Source of the DNA: Bifidobacterium goeldii
GTDB taxonomy: Bacteria > Actinomycetota > Actinomycetes > Actinomycetales > Bifidobacteriaceae
Assembly (NCBI RefSeq): GCF_003951095.1
Contig: NZ_QXGL01000001.1
Span: 682,001-746,000 of the forward strand
Length of the DNA: 64,000 nucleotides
Direction of reading: 5' to 3'
The position numbers and the translations under genes are program-made. Positions within the stretch are counted from its first letter, which is position 1; each line of letters opens with the position of its first letter. The notes below the pieces were generated by a model. That model did no database searches, was not told the DNA's origin, and saw nothing but the letters and a program-made list of their open reading frames with translations. Of this stretch, positions 49,307-56,891 are shown in pieces.

Positions 49307-49351
49307 AACATGTGGCGACCGCGGTCTGCAACGACGCGGCCGCCACATGTT
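49307..49351 (+). terminator. Hairpin between thiEC and thiD
   Basis: An 11-bp stem AACATGTGGCG (49307-49317) with CGCCACATGTT (49341-49351), with further inner CCGCG/CGCGG pairing. It lies just before the thiD ribosome site, so it could attenuate transcription or stabilise the upstream message. Confidence 0.6.
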
Positions 49352-49367
49352 ATAGAAAGGACCAATC

Positions 49368-50228
49368 ATGACCACCACTCTTATTCCTGTTTTGGCGATT
49401 TCCGGTTCGGATTCGTCCGGCGGCGCCGGCATGCAGGCCGATCTCAAGACCATGCTCACTAACGGCGTGTTCGGCATGAGCGCGATTACCGCGCTCACCG
49501 CACAGAACACGATGGGCGTCACCGGCGTGCAGAATGTCACGCCCGACATGGTTACCGCGCAGATCGACGCCGTGTATGCGGACATTCCGCCGCAGGCCAT
49601 CAAGATCGGCATGGTCTCCTCCGCCGAGCTCATTAACGCGATCGCTGACAGTCTCGAAGCGCATCAGGCGAAGAACATTGTGCTCGACCCGGTGATGGTC
49701 GCCACGTCCGGCGCGAAGCTCATCGACGATGATGCGATCGCCGCGCTCACCGCACGCCTGTTCCCACTGGCTACGGTGATCACGCCGAACATTCCGGAGA
49801 CTGAGGTGCTGCTCGAGCTGCTCGCGCACCATGATGCGACGCTTGAAACCGAGAAATGGGCGGAGACGGCCGAACAGTCGCACACGATCGCGGATCGTGA
49901 CGCGATGGAGCGCGCCGGGCGGACTATCTCCTCGCATTACGGTTGCGCGGTGCTGGTCAAGGGCGGGCACGGCGTGTCCGATGCGAACGATTTGCTGGCC
50001 GAGCCGGACGGCACGGTCACGTGGATCGACGGCGAGCGCGTGGACAATCCGAACACGCACGGCACCGGCTGCACGCTGTCTTCCGCGATCGCCTCGAACC
50101 TTGCCAAGGGTGACACTCTGCCTGACGCGATCCGCCACGCCAAGGAATACCTGACCGGCGCCCTCAACGCCCAACTCAACCTCGGCCACGGCTCCGGCCC
50201 AATGGACCATGCATGGGCGAGCCGTTAA
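49368..50228 (+). CDS. thiD: HMP / HMP-phosphate kinase
   Basis: A 286-residue ribokinase-family enzyme that phosphorylates hydroxymethylpyrimidine twice. It starts behind GAAAGGACC with LIPVLAISGSDSSGGAGMQA. Other marks are ALTAQNTMGVTGVQ, AIKIGMVSSAELI, VLDPVMVATSGAKLID and the anion-hole end THGTGCTLSSAIASNLA. The stop codon lies inside the first bases of a two-hairpin repeat (GAGCCGTTAAG), so the last residues WASR may have been altered by the insertion. Confidence 0.94.
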   Translation: MTTTLIPVLAISGSDSSGGAGMQADLKTMLTNGVFGMSAITALTAQNTMGVTGVQNVTPDMVTAQIDAVYADIPPQAIKIGMVSSAELINAIADSLEAHQAKNIVLDPVMVATSGAKLIDDDAIAALTARLFPLATVITPNIPETEVLLELLAHHDATLETEKWAETAEQSHTIADRDAMERAGRTISSHYGCAVLVKGGHGVSDANDLLAEPDGTVTWIDGERVDNPNTHGTGCTLSSAIASNLAKGDTLPDAIRHAKEYLTGALNAQLNLGHGSGPMDHAWASR

Positions 50229-50330
50229 GCAGGAAGCCCAGTGGGCTTCCTGTAGGCGAGCCCTGAGCGAAGCGACAGCTGAGCGAAGGCAACAATGAAC
50301 CACACCGCAGGTGTGTCCATAATTGCAGGA
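50219..50330 (+). repeat. Two-hairpin intergenic repeat, copy 2 (overlaps thiD stop)
   Basis: GAGCCGTTAAG is followed by hairpin 1 AGGAAGCCC-AGT-GGGCTTCCT (50231-50251), TAGGCGAGCCCTGAGCGAAG, hairpin 2 CACACC-GCA-GGTGTG (50301-50315), then TCCATAATTGCAGGAC. Confidence 0.78.
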
Positions 50331-50332
50331 CC

Positions 50333-50405
50333 GAGCCGTTAAGCTCGAAGCCCAGCGGGCTTCGAGTAGGCGAGCCCTGAGCGAAGCGACAGCTGAGCGA
50401 AGGCA
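50333..50405 (+). repeat. Two-hairpin intergenic repeat, copy 3 (partial)
   Basis: Tandem to copy 2. GAGCCGTTAAG is followed by hairpin CTCGAAGCCC-AGC-GGGCTTCGAG (50344-50366) and the same TAGGCGAGCCCTGAGCGAAG tail. The second hairpin is missing. Compared with copy 2, both sides of the stem changed together. Confidence 0.75.
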
Positions 50406-50427
50406 AAACTAAACCATGCCAGTTGTG

Positions 50428-50572
50428 GTGACGCTCCCTCAGTCGCGCTACGCGCGCCAGCTCCCTCAGCCGAGGGAGCCACGGCTACCGCATCCACATT
50501 GGCGTGCGTCCACTTACTCGGCTCCCTCGGCGGAGGGAGCTGTCAGCCGTAGGCTGACTGAGGGAGCGTCAC
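50428..50572. repeat. 145-bp palindromic element with perfect 17-bp ends
   Basis: Ends GTGACGCTCCCTCAGTC (50428-50444) and its exact complement (50556-50572). The two ~53-bp arms match except for one base and the small apical hairpin of each arm (GCGCTACGCGC against AGCCGTAGGCT). The centre holds a unique 40-bp stretch that recurs inverted at 51103. It is MITE-like in form with no coding capacity. Confidence 0.75.
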
Positions 50573-50694
50573 ACCACAAACACCGCAACCAGCATCCGAC
50601 ACGACAACAAGTTTCGCCGTACACGCCAAAATGCGAAGAACCACTTTACAGCTTCGTCTTACAAAGAGAGTTCATGGATAAAGGAGTACCTATC

Positions 50695-51072
50695 ATGCCT
50701 ATTGATCGCAATGCAGTAAAGCAGGAAGTGCCGGTTGATCCGCAGACCGGTAAGCCGTATCTCAATACCGTTGCCGCGATTCAAGTGTCGGCAGCGGGCG
50801 TCGGCTCGGAGGTTTCGCCATATGTAGCGCAGGCTATTGAGGTGATCCGCGAATCCGGCCTGCCGCAGGAGACCAATGCTCTGTTCACCAATGTGGAGGG
50901 CGATCTTGACGAGGTGCTGCATGTTGCCGGCGAGGCTGCGAAGAAGCTCGCCGAGCAGGGTTATCGCACGAGCCTTGTGCTGCACATGGATATCCGCCCC
51001 GGTTTCACCGGTCAGCTGACCGAAAAGCCGAAGCTGGTGGATGAGATCCTCGCCAAACAGAATCATCACTGA
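50695..51072 (+). CDS. Thiamine-binding/MTH1187 family protein (former DUF77)
   Basis: A 125-residue small alpha/beta protein, start ATG 50695 behind AAGGAG. Typical features are VAAIQVSAAGVGSEVSPYVA, AIEVIRESGLPQETNALFTN and VLHMDIRPGFTG. Members of this family (MTH1187/YkoF-like ferredoxin fold) bind thiamine or its precursors, which fits its place after thiD. It is flanked on both sides by inverted 40-bp repeats and other repeats. A role in thiamine handling is inference from family and context. Confidence 0.85.
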   Translation: MPIDRNAVKQEVPVDPQTGKPYLNTVAAIQVSAAGVGSEVSPYVAQAIEVIRESGLPQETNALFTNVEGDLDEVLHVAGEAAKKLAEQGYRTSLVLHMDIRPGFTGQLTEKPKLVDEILAKQNHH

Positions 51073-51102
51073 CGTCAGCCAGTCAATGTGATGCCTCAAC
51101 CA

Positions 51103-51142
51103 AGGGAGCCGAGTAAGTGAACGCACGCCAATGTGGATGCGG
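51103..51142. repeat. 40-bp inverted repeat partner of 50488-50527
   Basis: The 40 bases at 51103-51142 are the reverse complement of 50488-50527 with a single mismatch (at 51120). The pair encloses the thiamine-binding protein gene. A further 36-bp direct repeat (50617-50652 and 51368-51403, about five transitions apart) lies around the same gene. Confidence 0.85.
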
Positions 51143-51167
51143 AAGCCTTGGCCCCCTCAACGAGGCC

Positions 51168-51262
51168 GAGCCGTGAAGAAAACGCCAGCGGCGTTTTCAG
51201 GCGAGGTGCGAGCGACAGCGAGCCAGATAATGCCGTGCGCAGCACGTCCGAAATTGCAGGAC
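51168..51262 (+). repeat. Two-hairpin intergenic repeat, copy 4
   Basis: GAGCCGTGAAG is followed by hairpin 1 GAAAACGCC-AGC-GGCGTTTTC (51178-51198), AGGCGAGGTGCGAGCGACAG, hairpin 2 CGTGC-GCA-GCACG (51234-51246), then TCCGAAATTGCAGGAC. The remainder of the 51073-51396 gap is degenerate repeat. Confidence 0.75.
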
Positions 51263-51396
51263 GGCTGTCTGAGCGGAGCGAAGACTGGGGGAGCATCGCG
51301 GTGCCATGCGCCGTCAACAACACATCATCGCGCGCAAGCGCGATACCGATACAACAAACATGCGGCACCATACACACCAAAATACGAAGAGCCACT

Positions 51397-52953
51397 CTAC
51401 AGCGGAATGATGGCCGATAGCGTCCACTCTCCGTCTTGCGAATCGTACTGCAATTCGCCGCCACGGCGTTCGATGGCCTGACGGTATCGGCTCAGTCCAG
51501 TGCCGGATGACATGGATGGGGATGCGGCCGGTAGTGCATCCGACGACGCTGCCAGCGCCGCTCCTCTACTCTGCTTTCCGGTATCGTTCGCGTGACGGTT
51601 CTGTTGACCGTCATACTGCGTGTCGATCAGGGCGATCTGCACACTGTCAAGCCCGATGCCGACCGTCAGCACATAGCCCTGTTCCGCTTCGGCATGCTTG
51701 GCGATGTTGCCGTACAGTTCCTCCAGCAATCCAGCGATCATGTCGTTGCGCGCGGCCGTATCGTTCGCATTGGAGACGATCGTCTGCCCTTCGAAGCCGA
51801 GTTCCTTAAGCCGATGGTCGCCGGTATGTGCAATATCCCGCAGCTGGGCGGCAAGCGGGCAGTCGGCACGATTGACGGACGGCGATATCACGCCGGTAGC
51901 GCCTGTTCCAATCGTATTCGCAGCTGTCTCGACAGCCACGCCCCTATCCCCATCCGTGTCATTCTTCGTTGGTATGCCGGCGACCGCATGAGCGTCATCG
52001 TCATGCCCTTCGATCACGCCGATGACCTTATGCGTGCGATCTAACGCGCCCATCGCCACCTCGCGCAGTTCCTGTAGTTCCTCGAGCGTAGGCGTCTTGC
52101 CATCAGCGAGGTCCTTGTCCATGCGCAGGATCAGATAAGCCAGATCGTTCGACACATAGTCGTGGATATCGTGCGCGGCACGTTCCCTGCGCCGCCGGTA
52201 TGCAAGTTCGAGCTGCGCCTGATGCCGCTCATGATTCCACCGTGCGGCCATGCCGCCGAGCATGAATCCGATGAACAGGATGACGACCGGCGTGACGCCG
52301 TAGATCGTCACTGAACCGAGTATGACATGACTGCGATCGCTGCCAGCATCGCTATCGTTGTCATGATGAGTGTCGTTGTCACCGATCGCGTTGCCATCAA
52401 CTGAACCATCGCTATCTGTCCCATCTGATCCGTCCACATTCGAACCACTCATATCCGAACCGCTCATATCAGTGTCCGAACCAGTATCCAAAGAATCCGA
52501 GCTGCCCGAACCCATTGACGTGTCGGTCATAGCGGTGTCGTTCACCGGCGCGGAGTTCGGCAGTGCGACGCCGCCACGCGCGAACATCCACGATGACAAT
52601 GCTACGATCGCGACGATCACGGCGATACGACGGTTCGCATACCCGGCGATGCCTACCGCCAACAGAATCGCGAACAGCAACGCGGATGGCATATGCACCG
52701 GCGAGATACATAGCAACGTCCAGAGCAGCGCGACCAGCATGCTACCGCTGACTGGGCGGAATGCCATGACGATCACGGCCGCGATGAACACCATGACGGG
52801 TACGGTGTCAAACATCGGCATGGCATCGCTCATTAGAGCGAACAGTGTCTCCGCCGTGCAGGCGAGCGCCACGATCAGCGTGGCGGTGAGCAGCCATGCG
52901 TTGCTCACACGCCGGTCGGCAGCGGAAAACCATTCCCGTATCGCGCCCATCAT
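51397..52953 (-). CDS. Sensor histidine kinase (NarL/HisKA_3 type), serpin-locus
   Basis: A 518-residue membrane kinase starting at the ATGATG (52953) behind AAGGAACGGGG. Five or so membrane helices (residues ~15-130) are followed by an outside loop of ~85 residues that is almost only Ser, Asp, Gly, Asn and Thr, then another helix (VTIYGVTPVVILFIGFMLGG). The phospho-histidine is in RAAHDIHDYVSNDLAYLIL. The ATPase has N-box EELYGNIAKHAE and G-box SGTGLSRYRQAIERRGG. It lies after its response regulator and beside the serpin gene. In B. breve a two-component system is known to control serpin expression; this is the likely counterpart. Confidence 0.88.
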   Translation of the reverse strand: MMGAIREWFSAADRRVSNAWLLTATLIVALACTAETLFALMSDAMPMFDTVPVMVFIAAVIVMAFRPVSGSMLVALLWTLLCISPVHMPSALLFAILLAVGIAGYANRRIAVIVAIVALSSWMFARGGVALPNSAPVNDTAMTDTSMGSGSSDSLDTGSDTDMSGSDMSGSNVDGSDGTDSDGSVDGNAIGDNDTHHDNDSDAGSDRSHVILGSVTIYGVTPVVILFIGFMLGGMAARWNHERHQAQLELAYRRRRERAAHDIHDYVSNDLAYLILRMDKDLADGKTPTLEELQELREVAMGALDRTHKVIGVIEGHDDDAHAVAGIPTKNDTDGDRGVAVETAANTIGTGATGVISPSVNRADCPLAAQLRDIAHTGDHRLKELGFEGQTIVSNANDTAARNDMIAGLLEELYGNIAKHAEAEQGYVLTVGIGLDSVQIALIDTQYDGQQNRHANDTGKQSRGAALAASSDALPAASPSMSSGTGLSRYRQAIERRGGELQYDSQDGEWTLSAIIPL

Positions 52954-53002
52954 GCACCCCGTTCCTTGAGTCTTTGTTCGTTTCACACGGCCGATTATTG
53001 CG

Positions 53003-53890
53003 TCAGAATTCGTGCCGTCGCACGCATATCGAGATCGCGTGCGCTCGGCTGCGTGCCCCGAGTTTGGCGAGCGCGCGACGCTCGAAGGTGGCGACTGTGG
53101 CTTCACTCACGCCATACGCCGCGGCAATCTCCTTGGTGGCCAATCCCTCCGCGTACAGGCGCAACGTGTCGCGTTCCTTGGCGGACAACGCCCCGCGACG
53201 CTCATACGAGCCGTCCTCAAGCAGCATGTGCGCACTGGCCGCGTCAAGAAAGCGAACGTCGGCCGTCGCTCCGGCGAATGCGGCGCCGGCAGCTCCGGTG
53301 CGCCCGACACCGTCTCCGACGATGCCGGTACCGCCCACCTCGCCGCCATCATCCAGCCTGTCACTACGCCCGCACGCGTTGGTCGCCATTCCGCGCGCCG
53401 CGTTGCGGATCGCTGTGGCCATGCCGTTCAGATCGGTTTTGGCGATAAGCGCCTGCATGCCGCAACGTGCCGCCTCAGCGCAGAACGACGTGACAGCATA
53501 CGAGGTGACGCCCACCACGCCGACTTTCGGCGTTTTGACGCGGATCGCCCGACATACCTCAGTGCCGGGAACATCGCGCATCGACATGTCGGTGACCAGC
53601 ACGTCAGGCCTTTTCGCTGTACTCAAGCATCGCCGGATGGCGACCGCACCAAGTTCGCTAGTCCAGATCACTTCGAAGCGGGCGTCCATGCGCGCGATCA
53701 TCGCGGCGAGCACTTTCAGCGCATAGGGGTCGTTGTCGACGATGCCGATGCGGATACGTTCGCAATCGCTGCCAACAATGTGCGCGTCATCAATGCGAAC
53801 GCCGTCATTGGAGCGAACGTTCGCACTATCGCAAACGTTCGCAACACCGGCATCGGTGGCATGGAGAGCAATATCATCCATATCTCCCAT
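53003..53890 (-). CDS. NarL-family response regulator, serpin-locus
   Basis: A 295-residue regulator starting at ATG 53890 behind GGGAGG. About 45 residues precede the receiver domain, which starts RIRIGIVDNDPYALKVLAAM and has the phospho-acceptor in PDVLVTDMSMRDVPGTEV. A ~45-residue Gly/Ala/Ser linker joins it to a LuxR-type helix-turn-helix: LSAKERDTLRLYAEGLATKE followed by IAAAYGVSEATVATFERRAL. It is first in a unit with the kinase (49-base gap). It probably controls the divergent membrane protein and serpin genes. Confidence 0.92.
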   Translation of the reverse strand: MGDMDDIALHATDAGVANVCDSANVRSNDGVRIDDAHIVGSDCERIRIGIVDNDPYALKVLAAMIARMDARFEVIWTSELGAVAIRRCLSTAKRPDVLVTDMSMRDVPGTEVCRAIRVKTPKVGVVGVTSYAVTSFCAEAARCGMQALIAKTDLNGMATAIRNAARGMATNACGRSDRLDDGGEVGGTGIVGDGVGRTGAAGAAFAGATADVRFLDAASAHMLLEDGSYERRGALSAKERDTLRLYAEGLATKEIAAAYGVSEATVATFERRALAKLGARSRAHAISICVRRHEF

Positions 53891-54091
53891 ATCCGCACCT
53901 CCCGCGTTGTCCCCCTCATCATGCCGCCCGAACGGCCGCTTCGCCGCCCGCCGTCATGGCTGCCATGACAACCATCATCCCACCTGTCGCCGCTGTTCTA
54001 CAGTGGAATCATCAGGACACGCCGCGCCGGTCTTCCACCGGCGTGCGGCGATCCTCATAAAAGCCGGCAATCCGGCGGAAAGGAGGCCATC

Positions 54092-55129
54092 ATGACCTCT
54101 GCACCATCCACCGTCAACCGTGTACTCTCCGGCCGCAACGGCACTCCCGCTCCCCTGTTCACCTGGAACCGCGCGCATTGGATCGGCATCGGCGCGCTGA
54201 TGATGATGCTGGCCGTGCTCATCTGGGGTGCAAGCGCCTTCATCGTGGAGCCTGAGGCTGTCAGCGACTCCGCCCTCACCGATGCGAACGGTTTTGTCTG
54301 GCACACCAGCATGGCGACCTTCTGGCCTATAGCATTGGCAATCACGAACCTGATCCTCGGCTCCATCCGCACCGGCAGCCTGTCGTTCCCGGTCGCGAGC
54401 GCGCTGCTTGGCCCGGTCGGCTTCGGACTCACGAATCTTCGCATGCGCCCGACCAGGCAATTCGCCAACGCATACTTATCGAATGGCGAATGGCTTGAGC
54501 TGATGCGCGCCGACGGACCGCGTATTGTTATGCAGACCTTCGTCGCCTGCGTGCTGCTGCTGGTGTGCTATTCGGCGATCGCGTTCGCCTGTTATGCGAT
54601 CGGCCGCTACGGGCTACGCACGCTGTTCGTCAACCCGCCGCCCGCCAGCGCAAGCGGACGTATGCTCACGTGGATTCGCCGCGATACCGTGCGTTTCGGG
54701 TGCCTCTTGGCGTTGGCGATCATGTACGGGCTGCTGCTGACGTTAACGCTGATCGGCGGCGACGCAGCATTTATGGGCGCGATCATGATCAATTTCGCGC
54801 TGCCGCCGGCCCTGCTGGTGATCTGCGGCGCGTGGGCGTCGCGTGACAATAAGCAACCGCAACCAGGCGTAGCGGCACTGCTGAAAACGTATGCGTTTCC
54901 GCTGATCGCCGCACTAGCCGCAGTGCCGTTTCTGATGTTGCTGATCAGCCCGTTCGATACCGAATGTGCGCTTGGCGTCACGTGCACTCGACTCGGAGGC
55001 GTTTTCGTGCAATGGTATGCGATTGAAACCATTGGTTTTTTTGCACTCGTTTACGTCATCGCCAGCTATATCGGGTTCCTTAGCGTGCGCGTCGTGCGCT
55101 GGATCGTGCGGCGCGTCTCCTCGCGGTAG
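54092..55129 (+). CDS. Unknown polytopic membrane protein upstream of serpin
   Basis: A 345-residue protein with about seven hydrophobic helices, for example WIGIGALMMMLAVLIWGASA, MQTFVACVLLLVCYSAIAFA, FGCLLALAIMYGLLLTLTLI and ETIGFFALVYVIASYIGFLS. No catalytic motif is recognised. The ATG follows AAAGGAGG. It is 103 bases before the serpin gene in the same direction and divergent from the regulator, which suggests joint control. It might take part in protease sensing or serpin export, but that is only context. Confidence 0.8.
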   Translation: MTSAPSTVNRVLSGRNGTPAPLFTWNRAHWIGIGALMMMLAVLIWGASAFIVEPEAVSDSALTDANGFVWHTSMATFWPIALAITNLILGSIRTGSLSFPVASALLGPVGFGLTNLRMRPTRQFANAYLSNGEWLELMRADGPRIVMQTFVACVLLLVCYSAIAFACYAIGRYGLRTLFVNPPPASASGRMLTWIRRDTVRFGCLLALAIMYGLLLTLTLIGGDAAFMGAIMINFALPPALLVICGAWASRDNKQPQPGVAALLKTYAFPLIAALAAVPFLMLLISPFDTECALGVTCTRLGGVFVQWYAIETIGFFALVYVIASYIGFLSVRVVRWIVRRVSSR

Positions 55130-55232
55130 CGGATTGCGCGACACGACCAGGCCGAATATGAACCTCACAAACGCCATAGACTGATATCAAGCCGCGCAAC
55201 GAAGCGCGATCGTCACCCGAAAGGGGTGCGTC

Positions 55233-56759
55233 ATGAACAAGCGAACAACTACGGATATGCAGGCTCATCCCGCCGACGCCGCACGCCCCGCTGGTGCCGC
55301 GCAACTCGACTCCAGCGAGCACAATCATCATGACGATGTCCACTGGCTGGAGCAGCAGCGAACGCAGACTCGGCACCGCAAACACCGTGTGATCATTGCC
55401 GTTACGCTGATTGTCGCCTTGGTGATATTCAGCATCGGCGGCGTGTGGTGGACGGCCGGTGGAGGTCGCTTCTTCGCAATGAATCTGATGAAGCCCGCCG
55501 CGCAGCCGGCCAGCGAAGCCGCGCGCGAGGCCACGGTGTCGTTCGCGTATCGCAGTGCGCCGAGTTTCCTTGCACCGGCGAATACGCAGTCCAGCGACGC
55601 CGAAAATAACACTGGCACCGCCGACCGCAACGGTAATGTGAACTACTCCCCTGTTTCAATGTGGATGGCGTTGGCGATTCTTGCGCAAGGTGCTAACAGC
55701 TCCACGCGCGCGCAGATGAACGAGTTGCTCGGCGCAGGCTCGCTTGAAAGCGGCGATTACCGTTCGCTACTCAGCGCGGTGAACGGACACTACGGCGGCG
55801 CGAAATCCGAAATGGACATGCACAATTCGGTGTGGATCAACCGCGATTGGCAACTGACCGATGCGTTCAAGTCCACAGCGAAGAACGATTTCGACGCGGA
55901 CATCCATTCGCTGAATTTCGCCGATTCGGCTGCGGCGGCGAAGCGCATGGAAAGCTGGATCGCTGAACATACGCGCGGTATGTTGGCCCCGTCGCTGAAT
56001 CTCGATGATTCCACGATGCTCACGGTGATCAACACCGTGTACGCTGACGGCCGTTGGCAAAGCCCGTTCGACCCGGAAAGCACGCAGGATTTCACCTTCC
56101 ACGGCACAAATGGCGATAACGAGGTGCCGATGATGATGAAGACCTTCGACACGATGATCTGGGCACATGATGAGAACGAGACGTGGCAGCGCGTGTCGAT
56201 TCCGTTCGACAACGGCGGCGCGCTGACGATCCTGCTGCCCAAGGCTGGTCATTTCGATGAGATCGCCGGCAACGCGGACAAGCTGCTTTGGGCGATGTCG
56301 ACGTGCCTGAGTCGCGGCGAGGATGGATCCTCCGCTGGCGGATACGCTTGTATGGCGGATTCGGCGGCCGGCATGGGGGTGAGCGCGGAGTCGAAGGAGG
56401 TGTTCGTGCGGCTGCCGCGCTTTGCGATCAAGAACACGTTCGACCCCGATGATGTGCGCGCCGCGTTGGAGTCGCTCGGTATGACCGACGCGTTCGATGC
56501 TACGAAAGCGGATTTCGGCGCGATGACAGAACGCGGCGATGGCGCCGGGAACGTGTATTTGAGCCAGATCATGCAGGGTACAGCGATTGACGTGAACGAG
56601 CATGGTGCAAAAGCGTCGGCGTTCACGTTCGCCGACGCGGAAGCGGGGAGCGCTCAGGTCGAGGACATCGTCGAGTTCGATGTCAACCGCCCGTTCCTCT
56701 ACGAGTACGACACGCCGGACGGTGTGCCATTGTTTATCGGCGCGGTACGCAACCTATAG
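55233..56759 (+). CDS. Serpin (serine protease inhibitor), membrane-anchored
   Basis: A 508-residue serpin, longer than the ~400-residue core because of an N-terminal extension with one membrane helix (VIIAVTLIVALVIFSIGGVW), so the inhibitor faces outward. Core marks are SPVSMWMALAILAQGANSST, VINTVYADGRWQSPFDPEST, TILLPKAGHF and the end FDVNRPFLYEYDTPDGVPLF. The reactive-loop hinge reads VNEHGAKASAFTFADAEAG, with small residues consistent with an inhibitory serpin. Bifidobacterial serpins inhibit elastase-like proteases; that is family knowledge. A strong terminator follows. Confidence 0.94.
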   Translation: MNKRTTTDMQAHPADAARPAGAAQLDSSEHNHHDDVHWLEQQRTQTRHRKHRVIIAVTLIVALVIFSIGGVWWTAGGGRFFAMNLMKPAAQPASEAAREATVSFAYRSAPSFLAPANTQSSDAENNTGTADRNGNVNYSPVSMWMALAILAQGANSSTRAQMNELLGAGSLESGDYRSLLSAVNGHYGGAKSEMDMHNSVWINRDWQLTDAFKSTAKNDFDADIHSLNFADSAAAAKRMESWIAEHTRGMLAPSLNLDDSTMLTVINTVYADGRWQSPFDPESTQDFTFHGTNGDNEVPMMMKTFDTMIWAHDENETWQRVSIPFDNGGALTILLPKAGHFDEIAGNADKLLWAMSTCLSRGEDGSSAGGYACMADSAAGMGVSAESKEVFVRLPRFAIKNTFDPDDVRAALESLGMTDAFDATKADFGAMTERGDGAGNVYLSQIMQGTAIDVNEHGAKASAFTFADAEAGSAQVEDIVEFDVNRPFLYEYDTPDGVPLFIGAVRNL

Positions 56760-56793
56760 CCAGCTCCTCCTCTACGCGTTCATGTGCATAAGT

Positions 56794-56843
56794 AAGGAGG
56801 CTGGGGAAGAACACGGTATTGAGTGTTCTTCCCCAGCCTCCTT
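56794..56843. terminator. Strong hairpin after serpin
   Basis: A perfect 21-bp stem (56794-56814 with 56823-56843; arm begins AAGGAGGCTGGGG) and an eight-base loop, between convergent serpin and alpha-glucosidase genes. The AAGG...CCTT ends give short A and T runs for both directions. Confidence 0.9.
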
Positions 56844-56891
56844 ATCGATTTATTGATGTTCTGCACCAGTTGTTATGCGAACATCATCATG

